The position numbers and the translations under genes are program-made. A stretch of 64,000 bases of DNA from Rhodoferax sp. BLA1 (lineage in GTDB: Bacteria > Pseudomonadota > Gammaproteobacteria > Burkholderiales > Burkholderiaceae_C): contig NZ_SZVI01000013.1 of NCBI RefSeq assembly GCF_013416775.1, positions 248,001 through 312,000 on the forward strand, read 5' to 3'. This document shows, piece by piece, positions 9,629 through 18,974 of this stretch. The first letter of the stretch is position 1; every line of letters begins with the position of its first letter. Below the pieces are notes generated by a model. It saw only the letters and a list, made by a program, of their open reading frames with translations. It had not been told where the DNA came from and made no database searches.

Positions 9629-10567
9629 CTACGAGCAAGGTTTGAGCGTTGGTGGCAGGCACGTTTGCCAGCATCCGACAGCGTGACTCTGACCCAGCGC
9701 ACGGTCTACATCCTGCCCACCCGCGCAGGCTGGATGCTGGCCCTGACCCTGCTGGTGCTGCTGCTGGCCTCCATCAACTACCAGCTCAACCTGGGTTACC
9801 TGCTGACCTTTTTGCTGGCCGGTTGTTCACTGGTGGCCATGCATGTGAGCCATGCCAACTTGCGTGGCATCACCATGAGCTTGATAGCACCTGACCCAGT
9901 ATTTGCGGGGGCTAGAGCCGTTTTTGACATCCAACTGCTGAACCCCAGCCAGCGCACCCGACCGGCCCTGGCGCTGGCCATCCAGGGCAGCCAGCAGTGG
10001 GTGTATACCGATCTGGCGCCGCTGTCGCAGGCACGCGTGCAACTGGCCTGTTTACCGGGCCAGCGTGGCCTGCACCCGCTGCCTACGGTGCGTGCCCAGA
10101 CCCTGTTTCCGCTGGGCAGTTTTTGTGTCTGGACCCTGTGGCGACCAGCCAGCCAGTTACTGGTCTACCCGCTCCCTGAAACCCAGCCGCCGCCCCTGCC
10201 CGGCGGGTCATCCGAGACCGGCCACGGCCCGACCCGTACCGCACCGCATCACCACGGCGAGCCAGACAGCATCCGGCCCTACCGGCGTGGAGACCCCTTA
10301 AAAAACATCCTGTGGAAACAGGTGGCCAAAACCGGCGCGCTGGTCAGCCGCGACAGTGTGGCGGCGCAGCAGCATGACCTCTGGCTCAGCCGCCCGCTGA
10401 CCGGGCTGGCGCATCCTGAGCAGCAGCTCAACCGCCTGTGTGCATGGGTGCTGCGGGCCGACCAGCTGGGCCTGCGTTACGGCCTGCGCTTGAACGGCCA
10501 GGACATCGGCCCCGACCACGGCCCACAACACCTGCAACGCTGCCTGCGTGCGCTGGCTCTCGCATGA
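9521..10567 (+). CDS. DUF58 domain protein
   Basis: A 348-residue membrane-anchored protein of the DUF58 family that accompanies MoxR ATPases and TgpA-type transglutaminases. TLTQRTVYILPTRAGWMLAL opens the conserved part; two hydrophobic helices follow at about residues 68-108, and the DUF58 core is GEPDSIRPYRRGDPLKNILWK near residue 245. An in-frame TGA directly precedes the ATG at 9521 and no other ATG exists before the first helix, so the first ~35 residues come from the third unit of the tandem repeat and have no family similarity that I recognise. Residues 122-134 (LIAPDPVFAGARA) come from a palindromic element. The 3' end overlaps the next gene by ATGA. Confidence 0.85.
   Translation: MAPDRSTSQASRAKWRIWWSGITSATAELTWSPVASLRARFERWWQARLPASDSVTLTQRTVYILPTRAGWMLALTLLVLLLASINYQLNLGYLLTFLLAGCSLVAMHVSHANLRGITMSLIAPDPVFAGARAVFDIQLLNPSQRTRPALALAIQGSQQWVYTDLAPLSQARVQLACLPGQRGLHPLPTVRAQTLFPLGSFCVWTLWRPASQLLVYPLPETQPPPLPGGSSETGHGPTRTAPHHHGEPDSIRPYRRGDPLKNILWKQVAKTGALVSRDSVAAQQHDLWLSRPLTGLAHPEQQLNRLCAWVLRADQLGLRYGLRLNGQDIGPDHGPQHLQRCLRALALA
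9884..9920 (+). repeat. Dispersed palindromic element, copy 3 (inside DUF58 gene)
   Basis: The sequence ATAGCACCTGACCC, a loop, GGGGGCTAGAGCCG follows the consensus with decay in the central stem. It is translated in the sense direction in the phase that gives I-A-x-x-P...R-A, the same phase as the copies in mltB, comEC (first) and the patatin gene. Confidence 0.65.
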
Positions 10568-12585
10568 AGCTGCCCGACACCCTGAGCCACTTGCCGCGCG
10601 ACACCCGCGACACGCTGTTTGTGCTGGCAGTGATCGGCTGGGTGGTGGCGCCCATGCTCTCTGAGTTGCCGCTGTGGTGTGGGCCACTGACTGGGGTGCT
10701 GATGTTGTGGCGCGGGGTGCTGGCCTGGCGTGGTCAGGCGCTGCCCTCACGCTGGTGGCGCCTGGGCCTGCTGGTGGTGGCGGTCGGTGCCACGCTGCTG
10801 TCGTTCAGAACCCTGCTCGGGCGTGACGCCGGGGTGACCCTGGTGGTGGTCTTGCTGGCACTCAAAACCCTTGAGTTACGTGCCCAGCGCGACGCCTATG
10901 TGGTGTTTTTCCTCAGCTTCTTCTTGATGTTGACCAACTTCTTCTACTCACAGTCGTTGCTGACCGCCGCCGTCATGCTGATCGCGCTGTGGGGCTTGTT
11001 GACGGCGCTGGTCAACGCCCATTTGCCAGTGGGACGACCGCCGCTGTGGCAGTCGGCACGCACTGCGGGTGGCATGGCGCTGTTGGGGGCGCCGATCATG
11101 CTGGTGCTGTTCCTGCTGTTCCCGCGCATGGCGCCGCTGTGGGGCCTGCCGGGGGACGCGATGACCGGGCGCAGTGGTTTGTCCAACGACATGACGGTGG
11201 GCAACATCGCCAGCCTGGCGCTGGACGACAGCGTGGCCATGCGTATCAACTTCAGTGGCACACCACCTGCGCAAAAAGACCTGTACTTTCGTGGCCCTGT
11301 GCTGTCCAACTTTGACGGTGTGCGCTGGCGGCCCAGCGAGGCAGCGGGCGTGTGGCGCGCTGCCGAAGCCGCTCTGCAGGTGCAGGGCCAGGCGGTAGCC
11401 TACCAGGTCACGCTGGAGCCCAACCAGCGGCCCTGGCTGCTCACGCTGGACGCCACCCCCAGCGCGCCTGAGCTGCCGCAGGGCCGCGCGCGCATGTCGG
11501 CTGAGCTGCAATGGCAACAAGACCGCCAAGCCACCGCGCTGCTGCGTTACCAGGCCACCAGCTACCCCCAGTTCAGCTACGGCAAAAACCAGAGTCCGGC
11601 GCGACTTGCGCCCTACCTGGCCTTGCCGAGCGGCTTCAACCCGCGCACGCTGGCACTCGCGCAGGCCCTGCAACGTGAGGCCCCCGCTGGTGAGGGTGCC
11701 AACAGCCACCTGGTGCAGGCCGCGCTGGAGCGTTTGCGCACCGGTGGTTTTGTCTACACGCTGGAACCTGGTCTGTATGGTCGCGACAGTGCCGACGAGT
11801 TCTGGTTTGACCGCAAGGCCGGGTTTTGTGAACACTTTGCGGCGGGTTTTGTGATCCTGATGCGCGGCGCCGGGGTGCCCGCACGGGTGGTGACCGGTTA
11901 CCAGGGAGGTGAGCGCAATAACGTGGATGGTTTCTGGACGGTACGCCAGAGTGATGCCCACGCCTGGGCCGAGGTCTGGTTGCCTGGCCAGGGCTGGCAG
12001 CGGGTTGACCCAACGTCCATGGTGGCACCCATGCGTACCGGCAGTTTTGCCCGACTGGAAACACCACGCGGGGTGATTGCCAATGCGATTCTGGGCAATG
12101 TCAACCCGCGTTTTGCGCTGAACATACGTGCCAGCTGGGACGCCCTCAACAACCGCTGGAACCAGTGGGTGCTGAACTACACCCAGGCCAAGCAGCTCGA
12201 TTTACTCAAAAGCATCGGTTTTGAGGCGCCCAGTTGGGAAGACCTGATTCTCTTGCTGTGTGCCATCGTGGTGACGGTGAGCCTGCTCGGCGCGGGCTGG
12301 AGTGCCTGGGAGCGGCAGCGGCAGGACCCCTGGCTGCGTCTGCTGGGCCAAGCCCGTGTGCGGCTGTTACGCGCCGGACTGCCCGCACCAGACAACAGCA
12401 CACCGCGTGAACTGGCCGAGCAGCTGCGGGCCCGAGGCGGCACCGCCACCGAGGTCCAGGCACTGATGGACTGGCTGCTGCGCCTGGAAGCGCTGCGCTA
12501 CGCCCCACCAAATGGGCACAGCGGCCACAAGCGCCAGCTCACTACACTGCAACACGAACTCCGGCGCCTACGCTGGGGTGATTGA
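10564..12585 (+). CDS. TgpA-like transmembrane transglutaminase
   Basis: A 673-residue inner-membrane protein: about six hydrophobic helices in residues 15-195, a large periplasmic domain, one more helix near residue 560, and a cytoplasmic DUF4129-like tail. The transglutaminase core has the full triad: Cys422 in KAGFCEHFA, His466 in SDAHAWAEVW and Asp482 in RVDPT. It probably acts on proteins or peptides at the cell envelope. The start at 10564 overlaps the DUF58 stop (ATGA), and the end overlaps the mltB start, so the three are co-translated. MoxR-DUF58-TgpA clusters are widespread; the biological substrate is not established. Confidence 0.9.
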   Translation: MKLPDTLSHLPRDTRDTLFVLAVIGWVVAPMLSELPLWCGPLTGVLMLWRGVLAWRGQALPSRWWRLGLLVVAVGATLLSFRTLLGRDAGVTLVVVLLALKTLELRAQRDAYVVFFLSFFLMLTNFFYSQSLLTAAVMLIALWGLLTALVNAHLPVGRPPLWQSARTAGGMALLGAPIMLVLFLLFPRMAPLWGLPGDAMTGRSGLSNDMTVGNIASLALDDSVAMRINFSGTPPAQKDLYFRGPVLSNFDGVRWRPSEAAGVWRAAEAALQVQGQAVAYQVTLEPNQRPWLLTLDATPSAPELPQGRARMSAELQWQQDRQATALLRYQATSYPQFSYGKNQSPARLAPYLALPSGFNPRTLALAQALQREAPAGEGANSHLVQAALERLRTGGFVYTLEPGLYGRDSADEFWFDRKAGFCEHFAAGFVILMRGAGVPARVVTGYQGGERNNVDGFWTVRQSDAHAWAEVWLPGQGWQRVDPTSMVAPMRTGSFARLETPRGVIANAILGNVNPRFALNIRASWDALNNRWNQWVLNYTQAKQLDLLKSIGFEAPSWEDLILLLCAIVVTVSLLGAGWSAWERQRQDPWLRLLGQARVRLLRAGLPAPDNSTPRELAEQLRARGGTATEVQALMDWLLRLEALRYAPPNGHSGHKRQLTTLQHELRRLRWGD

Positions 12586-13745
12586 AACAACAATTGACCA
12601 TGCCTTTGCCAGCCTTGAGACCTTTACTTGCACTGCTTTTGATAGCTGTCACCGCTTTACCCATCAGGGCTGAGGCCAAAAAACACCCACATCATCCGAA
12701 AAAAGCTGCCAAAACGGTGGCCAGCGCTCCGGTGCCCGGCCCGAGTTACGCCCAGCGCAGTGACGCAATGGCAGCCGCCGACGAGATCGCCCAGCAGCGC
12801 GACCTGGACCCGGCCTGGGTGCGCCAGACGCTGGCCCAGGCACGCTACATCCCCGCCATTGCCCAGGCGGTGACACCACCCGCCGTGGGTGTGGCCAAAA
12901 ACTGGCAGCTGTACCGCAGCCGTTTTGTCGAGCCCAAACGCATCCGCGCGGGTGTCGTCTTCTGGCAATTGCACCGCGACACCCTGCTGCGGGCGCAAGC
13001 CCATACCGGTGTGCCGGTGGACATCCTGCTGGGCATCATTGGTGTGGAAACCATCTATGGCCAGCAAATGGGCACTTACCGGGTGCTGGATGCGCTGGCC
13101 ACGCTGGCCTTTGACTTTCCCCAAAGCCACCCACGCGCCGCCACACGCAGCCAATACTTCAAAGGGGAACTCGCGCAGTTTCTGAGCATGATGCAACGTG
13201 GTGACATCGACCCGACGTTGTGGCGCGGCAGTTATGCCGGGGCGCTGGGCCTACCGCAGTTCATGCCCAGCAGCTGGCACAAACATGCGGTGGACTTTGA
13301 CGCGGACGGCAAGGTCGACCTGTTCACCAGCCCCGGGGATGCGATTGGCTCGGTGGCCAACTACCTCGCCGCTTTTGGCTGGCAGCCCGGGCAGCCGACC
13401 CACTTTGCTCTGAGTTTTGACAGCACCCGGCTCGACCTGCCCGCGCTGATGGCGCCAGACATCCTGCCGACCTTCAGTGTGGCGGAATTTCAGGCCAAAG
13501 GTATAGTGCTGGAGGCGGCTGCCCAGTCCTACCCCGGTAAACTGGCGCTGATCGAGCTGCAAAACGGTGATGCACCGGCGAGCTACCTGGCAGGCACCGA
13601 AAACTTTTACGTGATCACCCGCTACAACTGGAGCAGTTATTACGCGATGGCCGTGATTGAACTGGGTCAAGCGGTCTTGAAAGTGGCCACCCAGCTGGAT
13701 GCAGCCAACAGCTTTGAAGCCATCAAACCGACCAGCACGCCGTGA
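12582..13745 (+). CDS. mltB: Lytic murein transglycosylase B
   Basis: A 387-residue periplasmic muramidase that cleaves the glycan strand with formation of 1,6-anhydro ends. The catalytic glutamate lies in ILLGIIGVETIYGQQMGTY, and GSYAGALGLPQFMPSSW is the substrate-binding block of the SLT_2/MltB family. The TTG at 12582 overlaps the stop of the transglutaminase gene; an ATG at 12600 is the other choice. The N-terminal signal segment LLALLLIAVTALPIRAEA is partly encoded by a palindromic element (12642-12677), so the signal sequence and processing region are built from repeat DNA. I see no lipobox cysteine, so the mature enzyme is probably soluble. Confidence 0.9.
   Translation: MKQQLTMPLPALRPLLALLLIAVTALPIRAEAKKHPHHPKKAAKTVASAPVPGPSYAQRSDAMAAADEIAQQRDLDPAWVRQTLAQARYIPAIAQAVTPPAVGVAKNWQLYRSRFVEPKRIRAGVVFWQLHRDTLLRAQAHTGVPVDILLGIIGVETIYGQQMGTYRVLDALATLAFDFPQSHPRAATRSQYFKGELAQFLSMMQRGDIDPTLWRGSYAGALGLPQFMPSSWHKHAVDFDADGKVDLFTSPGDAIGSVANYLAAFGWQPGQPTHFALSFDSTRLDLPALMAPDILPTFSVAEFQAKGIVLEAAAQSYPGKLALIELQNGDAPASYLAGTENFYVITRYNWSSYYAMAVIELGQAVLKVATQLDAANSFEAIKPTSTP
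12642..12677 (+). repeat. Dispersed palindromic element, copy 4 (inside mltB signal peptide)
   Basis: ATAGCTGTCACCGCTTTACC followed by ATCAGGGCTGAGGCC matches the consensus element. Read in the sense strand it encodes IAVTALPIRAEA, the end of the hydrophobic core and the likely signal-peptidase region of MltB. Confidence 0.75.
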
Positions 13746-13761
13746 ATTTGCTACATCAAAC

Positions 13762-13796
13762 GTAGCTAGATACCCTTATGAAATAAGGGCTAGGTG
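13762..13796 (+). repeat. Dispersed palindromic element, copy 5 (between convergent genes)
   Basis: GTAGCTAGATACCCTTATGA followed by AATAAGGGCTAGGTG matches the consensus, with a 7-bp stem CCCTTAT/ATAAGGG. The outer TTGCTAC block is also present at 13748. It lies between mltB and the convergent HDOD gene, and the CTA at 13790-13792 inside the element is the stop codon (TAG) of the HDOD gene. The stem could help stop transcription from both sides. Confidence 0.8.
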
Positions 13797-14659
13797 ACAA
13801 TCACACCCTCAAACACCGGAAACAACTCGTCAACCCAGGTTTCGACCTCTTCGGCGCCAATCTGCAGAAACGCCAGACACTGCGCTCCCGATTTTTCCCA
13901 CTCACGCTGGTTCTGGACACCTTCGTGATGAGCCACCAGGTGGTCGGCGATGGCCGCGATGGCCACCAGCTGGCGCACCTGCAGCGGCACACGGGCGTCG
14001 GTCAGTGACGAAAAATCATGGTGCAGCCGCACCGCATAGACCACCTCGGCGGGCAGGCGCCAGGTTTTAGCCACAATCGCACCCACCACCGCGTGGTCGG
14101 TGCGGTGGGCAGCGTTTTCGGTCTGGACAAAGGTGCGGTCCTGGCGCGCCATGGCCTCTACCAAGGTGCCGCTGTAGCCGCGCACACCTTGCAGCATCAC
14201 CGGGATGCCCACATGGAAAAACAGGCCGCAGGTTTTGCACACATCCAGGTCCAGCCCGTACATCTGCCCGGCAATGTGGGCCATAGCCAACGATCGACGG
14301 GTGGACGACTCCCAAAAATGCTCGATCAGTGTCGGGTCAATGCGAATCGCGTTGCGCAGCAAAAAACCGGTCAGGATGCTGGCCGTGGGTTTGACACCCA
14401 GCATGCTGATCGCCTGCGCCACCGAATGCACCGGCTCGCGGCGCGCGTACAAAGAGCTGTTGGCCACCTTGATCAACGCGGCGGCCATCGCCACGTCGGC
14501 ACCTGCAATCTCGGCCACCCGTTGCGGGTTGGGGTCAGCCTGGGCCAGCTCGTCTTGCAATTGCACCAGCAGCTGCGGACAGGGTGGAATGACAATATCT
14601 TTGACCGGACCCGCGTCACGCGCGGCATCCAGTTCACGGTTCAAGGCTCGGATGGACAT
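13790..14659 (-). CDS. HDOD domain protein
   Basis: A 289-residue cytoplasmic protein made almost entirely of one HDOD domain: PPCPQLLVQLQDEL, ADVAMAAALIKVANSSLYAR, VHSVAQAISMLGVKPTASIL and MAHIAGQMYGLDLDVCKTCGLFFHVGIP. HDOD domains look like HD phosphohydrolases but lack the metal residues and are used for signalling; here the HD pair is replaced (FFHVG). AGGAG precedes the ATG. It is 58 bp behind the large GGDEF-EAL gene, so it may belong to the same transcript and pass on or modulate its signal. Its stop codon is provided by a palindromic element. Confidence 0.85.
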   Translation of the reverse strand: MSIRALNRELDAARDAGPVKDIVIPPCPQLLVQLQDELAQADPNPQRVAEIAGADVAMAAALIKVANSSLYARREPVHSVAQAISMLGVKPTASILTGFLLRNAIRIDPTLIEHFWESSTRRSLAMAHIAGQMYGLDLDVCKTCGLFFHVGIPVMLQGVRGYSGTLVEAMARQDRTFVQTENAAHRTDHAVVGAIVAKTWRLPAEVVYAVRLHHDFSSLTDARVPLQVRQLVAIAAIADHLVAHHEGVQNQREWEKSGAQCLAFLQIGAEEVETWVDELFPVFEGVIVT

Positions 14660-14717
14660 GCAAAAAACTCCTGATGCCGATTATTGCCACGAAACCCTGA
14701 CCGGCCCCCCAGTCAGA

Positions 14718-17700
14718 TCAAACACAGGCGTGTCTGTGCTCCAGCTTCTTTTGCCCCTGGAACACATGCTGCTCCAGTGCGCGCGCGCTCAGCGGCCGCG
14801 AGAAATAATAACCCTGCAACTCGTCACAACCCAGGGCCTTGAGCTGAATGGCCTGTTGCTGATGCTCCACCCCTTCACCCACCAGGCGCAGACCCAGCGC
14901 ATGGCCCAGCGCAATGATGGAGCGCACGATGGCCAGGTCGGCGTCGTCATCGAGCATACTTTGCACAAAAGACTGGTCGATTTTCAACTCATCAATCGGA
15001 AAGCGTTTGAGGTAGGCCAGGCTGGAGTAGCCGGTACCGAAGTCGTCAATTGACAGCTGCAGGCCAAGCGCCTTGATGGCAGAGAGCTTGGCGCTGGCGG
15101 CCACCGGGTCGGCCATCAGATGAGACTCGGTGATTTCCAGCACCATCCGTTGGGGGTCGCAGCCGTGGCGTTCAATGCAGTGCTGCACCAGGCCGACCAG
15201 CTCGGGGTCGGCCAGCTGCGCCGCTGACAGGTTGATCGACAGGTCCAGCGCATCCAGACCCAAAGCCTGCCAGGCGGCTTTTTGCCGAAACGCCTCGTTC
15301 ATCACCCAGCGGCCTATCGGCTGGATCAGGCCACACTCTTCGGCCACCGGGATAAAGCGGGTCGGAGAAATCTCGCCCAGCTCGGCGCTGTTCCAGCGCA
15401 ACAAAGCTTCGACACCCACCACCTGCTGGCTCTGTGCGTCCACCTGGGGTTGGTAGTGCAGGCAGAACTCACCGCGCTCCAGCGCCAGGCGCAGATGCTG
15501 CTCGAGCGACTGGCGCTCACGGATGGCCAGGTCAATCGATACATCAAACACCCGGGCGGCATCACGGCCAGAGGTTTTGGCCTCGTACATGGCAGCGTCG
15601 GCGCGGCGCATCAGCTCCACCAGGTCGTGGCCATCGTTCGGGAAGATCGCGATGCCCACACTGCACGACACCCGCAGCTCATGACCGTGCACCTGGTGCG
15701 GTTGGCGGATCAGCGGGATCAGGCGCTGCTCGGCCTGCCAGCGCGCCTGGGCACCGTCTTGCAGCTGGCGCAAAATCACCACAAACTCGTCCCCGCCCAG
15801 GCGGCTGACCAGATCACCAGAGCGCACCGCCTGTTGCAGACGCTGCGCCACCGACTGCAGCAAACCGTCACCAATGTGGTGACCCAGGGTGTCGTTGATG
15901 ACCTTGAAGCGGTCCAGGTCAATGAACAGCACCGCCAGGCATTCACCGCTGGCGCTGGCCTGCTGGAGGGCGGCCTCCAACATCTCGACACACATGGCGC
16001 GGTTGGGCAACTCGGTCAGCACATCGTGGTGGGCCAGGAACTTGACACGTGCTTCGGTGCGTTTGCGGTCGGTGATGTCTACCGCGATACAAATGTAGTG
16101 AGAAATGTCTTCCTGCAGCGAGGACTCACGCACCGCCGAAATCATCATCCAGGCCGGGTAGGTTTCACCGGTACGCTTGCGCAGCAACACCTCGCCCTGC
16201 CACTCGTTGCGCTTGTGGATGGCGCGGATGATGTCGGCCAGCACAAGCGCATCCATCGCGTCGGAGGCATCGTCGGCCGAGTTGTGCTGCTCGTGCCCAA
16301 GCAGGCGCCCCAGATGTTCACCCACCACCTCATAAAAATCGTAAGAAGTGGCGCGGCAATAGGCCCGGTTGACGCTGAGCACCTTTTGCTGACTGTCCAG
16401 AATGATGATGCCTTCGCTGGAGGCCTCAAACACCTTGGCCCACAACTCCATACGCTGTTCCATGAGCTTGAGCACATTGATCGGGGTGAACGTGGTCAAC
16501 ACAGCGTCCTGGCCCTGAAAACTCAGGCGCCGCGCCGACAAGACTGCCCACGCGCTCTCCACACCACCGAGCCAACGCACCTCAAACTCGTCAATCTGCT
16601 CGCGGTCTGAGAGTTGCTGGAAAAAACGCGAACGCACACCGGGCTCCAGGCCCTTGTGCCAGGGGTCGGTGGTGCAGCCGGCCAGCCAGGGCTGGGCTGT
16701 TTCGTTGGCATGCAAGACCCGGTGATCGGGGATTGAGGTGACCATCATCGCCACCGGGATTGACTCCAGCAACTCAGCCTGGGCCAGCGCGGCACGGGCG
16801 TTGGCGGCCAGTTCCTCACGGGCCGAGCGGTCCTGGTCCAGCTGGGCCAGCATGCCGTTGAACGTATTCACCAGGTGGCCAATCTCGTCCTGGCTGTCCC
16901 ACTGCGCCCGCAGGTTGTAGTTGCCACTCTGGCGCACATCGTTGGCCACACCCGCAAGTTGTTTCAAGGGCCGGGCAATCAGCCGCGCCACGGTGAACAC
17001 CAGGCTCAGAATGGCCAGCAACAAGGCCAAGGCGGTGCCCAGATGCAGCCACATCTTGTGGAACTGGGCCTCGACCCGGGCCTGCAACAAACCGCTCAGC
17101 GCCTGGGACGAGGCCACCCAGGCCTGGTTCAGTCTGTCCAGTGCGTCACCATGGCTGCTGGCAAAAATCTGACGTTCGTGTTCGGTGGTGCCTTGCTCGG
17201 ACGCCCGTTGCACCTGGCTGAGCAGATCTGCCAACTGGGCATCCAGCTTTTCCCGCTGCGGTTGTAAAGCCGCCTTGAGGGCCGGGCTACCAGCCGCCAG
17301 CGCCTGGGCGTAGTCCGAGGCAATGCCCTGGCGGATCGCGTCAAGCCGCCCCGCCAGAATCAGCAAGGTGGTGCTGTGTAACGAGGACGCCACCACCGAG
17401 CGCGGGGTCTGTTTGCCAACCGCCTGCGCGGTATCCAGCAGCACATCCACCAGTTCCGGAAAACGCAGCACCACCAGCGACATGTTGTAGTAACTGTCCA
17501 GATCGGGGTCGAGGATCAGGTTGGACTGGTTGCCCACGGTGGTGATCAGCGCACGGGCGCTGCTGATCACTGGCTTGAACGAGGCAGGTGTCGCCGCCGA
17601 GGCGGCGCCTGGCGCGTCAAAACTGGCCACAAAGGCCTGGCTGTCGGCCTGGGCGTTGAGCTGGACATCGAACAAAGCACGTTGGGACGCCAAACGATAA

Positions 17701-17987
17701 CGCGCGGCGGTCACATCCACCTGCGCCAGACTGGGTGTGCCCACCTGGGGCATCAACATATCACGCACCGCGTTGGTGTAGCTGATGCCCACCATTTCCT
17801 TGCGAGCAAAATCGATGGCCAGGTATTTTTCGTTGATCAGGATGCCGGAGACAAAAATCACCGCCGTCAAGTCCAGGAGGTAAATCAGCGTCAGCTTGCG
17901 GCTCACGCTCAAGCGCCCCAGCCAAGCCGCCACCGGCCTGAACAGCCGGCTGATCTGCGAATACATCGCCTGTCGCAGGCGCCTCAC
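14718..17987 (-). CDS. Membrane sensor with HAMP, PAS, GGDEF and EAL domains
   Basis: A 1089-residue cyclic-di-GMP turnover protein. Helix 1 (about residues 30-50) and helix 2 (312-336) enclose a periplasmic sensing region; then come HAMP (337-390), two PAS-like regions (about 410-520 and 530-650), GGDEF (motif intact, residues 731-735, with FIDLDRFKVINDTLGH upstream) and EAL (Glu860-Ala-Leu, with LEITESHLM and IDDFGTGYSSLAYLKRFP). Both cyclase and phosphodiesterase signatures look competent. The GTG start overlaps the stop of the alpha-E gene; an ATG seven codons in is the alternative. This coupling ties the sensor to the ATP-grasp/alpha-E pair upstream, an association worth testing. Confidence 0.9.
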   Translation of the reverse strand: MRRLRQAMYSQISRLFRPVAAWLGRLSVSRKLTLIYLLDLTAVIFVSGILINEKYLAIDFARKEMVGISYTNAVRDMLMPQVGTPSLAQVDVTAARYRLASQRALFDVQLNAQADSQAFVASFDAPGAASAATPASFKPVISSARALITTVGNQSNLILDPDLDSYYNMSLVVLRFPELVDVLLDTAQAVGKQTPRSVVASSLHSTTLLILAGRLDAIRQGIASDYAQALAAGSPALKAALQPQREKLDAQLADLLSQVQRASEQGTTEHERQIFASSHGDALDRLNQAWVASSQALSGLLQARVEAQFHKMWLHLGTALALLLAILSLVFTVARLIARPLKQLAGVANDVRQSGNYNLRAQWDSQDEIGHLVNTFNGMLAQLDQDRSAREELAANARAALAQAELLESIPVAMMVTSIPDHRVLHANETAQPWLAGCTTDPWHKGLEPGVRSRFFQQLSDREQIDEFEVRWLGGVESAWAVLSARRLSFQGQDAVLTTFTPINVLKLMEQRMELWAKVFEASSEGIIILDSQQKVLSVNRAYCRATSYDFYEVVGEHLGRLLGHEQHNSADDASDAMDALVLADIIRAIHKRNEWQGEVLLRKRTGETYPAWMMISAVRESSLQEDISHYICIAVDITDRKRTEARVKFLAHHDVLTELPNRAMCVEMLEAALQQASASGECLAVLFIDLDRFKVINDTLGHHIGDGLLQSVAQRLQQAVRSGDLVSRLGGDEFVVILRQLQDGAQARWQAEQRLIPLIRQPHQVHGHELRVSCSVGIAIFPNDGHDLVELMRRADAAMYEAKTSGRDAARVFDVSIDLAIRERQSLEQHLRLALERGEFCLHYQPQVDAQSQQVVGVEALLRWNSAELGEISPTRFIPVAEECGLIQPIGRWVMNEAFRQKAAWQALGLDALDLSINLSAAQLADPELVGLVQHCIERHGCDPQRMVLEITESHLMADPVAASAKLSAIKALGLQLSIDDFGTGYSSLAYLKRFPIDELKIDQSFVQSMLDDDADLAIVRSIIALGHALGLRLVGEGVEHQQQAIQLKALGCDELQGYYFSRPLSARALEQHVFQGQKKLEHRHACV

Positions 17988-18946
17988 ACCGGGGTCGGAA
18001 TCAGAAAGTCCCGGCTGATGTGGGCGCCCAGGTCATTGACCCGGTCCAGAAACTGCGTCAGGTAGGCGTGCAGGCCGGTTGCCAGAATTTCGTCGATGCG
18101 GCCATATTCCAGCTCAGCGCGCAACTTGCCAGCCCGGCGCTGGGTCTCGGTGCTTTGGTCGTTGGCCACCATCTTGAGGTTACTCACCACCTCGTTGAGG
18201 CTGGAGTGAAGGCTGCGCGGCATGTCCGGACGCAAGATCAGCAACTCAGCCACACGCTCGGGTTTGATCACATCGCGGTAGACCTTGCGGTACACCTCAA
18301 AACCGCTGACGCTACGCAAAATGGCGCTCCAGTGGTAGAAGTCGTACTCTTGGTCTTTCTTGAGGTTGGCGGTGCCATAGAAGTCGCTCTCGACCGCATG
18401 AAACTTCACATCCACCAAGCGCGCGGTGTTGTCAGCACGCTCCAGAAAAGTGCCCAGGCGCATGAAATACAGCGCCTCGTCCATCAACATGGTGCCCACG
18501 GTGACACCACGCGACAGGTGGGAGCGGAACTTGACCCAGTCAAAAAACTGCGCGGGGTCGTCCTCAAACTCACCGGCCTTGACCTTGCGTTTGACTTCCA
18601 GCCAGGTCTGGTTGAGGGTTTCCCAGACTTCGGTGGTGAGGGCACCCCGCACCGCGCGGGCGTTTTCACGCGCGGCGGTCAGGCAAGACAGGATGCTGGA
18701 TGGGTTACTCTCGTCCTTGACCATGAAGTCCATGACCTTTTTGGCATTGATCTCACCGTGTTTTTCCTTGTAGCTGAACATCAGCTCGCTGATCGACAGC
18801 AAGCCCTGCCAACCCGACAGTGCGACCGCCTCGGACTGCGGCAGCAGCGAAGTCTGGTAATTGACATCCAGCAGGCGCGCGGTGTTTTCAGCTCGCTCGG
18901 TGTAACGGTTCATCCAGAACAGGTGGTCGGCGGTTCGTGACAACAT
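17984..18946 (-). CDS. Alpha-E domain protein (DUF403)
   Basis: A 320-residue, almost entirely helical protein of the alpha-E family, recognised from MLSRTADHLFWMNRYTERAE, NTARLLDVNYQ, SNPSSILSCLTAARENARAVR and FLERADNTARLVDVKFH. Alpha-E proteins are encoded beside circularly permuted ATP-grasp proteins, as here (28-bp gap), and the pair is predicted to make or attach a peptide-like product; the chemistry is not established. The ATG at 18946 fits the family N-terminus, while the longer frame to 19084 overlaps the upstream gene and has no support. The ribosome site is weak (AAGAAAG). Confidence 0.88.
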   Translation of the reverse strand: MLSRTADHLFWMNRYTERAENTARLLDVNYQTSLLPQSEAVALSGWQGLLSISELMFSYKEKHGEINAKKVMDFMVKDESNPSSILSCLTAARENARAVRGALTTEVWETLNQTWLEVKRKVKAGEFEDDPAQFFDWVKFRSHLSRGVTVGTMLMDEALYFMRLGTFLERADNTARLVDVKFHAVESDFYGTANLKKDQEYDFYHWSAILRSVSGFEVYRKVYRDVIKPERVAELLILRPDMPRSLHSSLNEVVSNLKMVANDQSTETQRRAGKLRAELEYGRIDEILATGLHAYLTQFLDRVNDLGAHISRDFLIPTPV

Positions 18947-18974
18947 AAGTGGCTTTCTTGGGTGATCTGGGTGG

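Noticed and set aside
15282-16610. 442-residue plus-strand frame opposite the GGDEF-EAL gene
   Set aside because: Fully inside an assigned gene on the other strand, no family motifs, no ribosome site.
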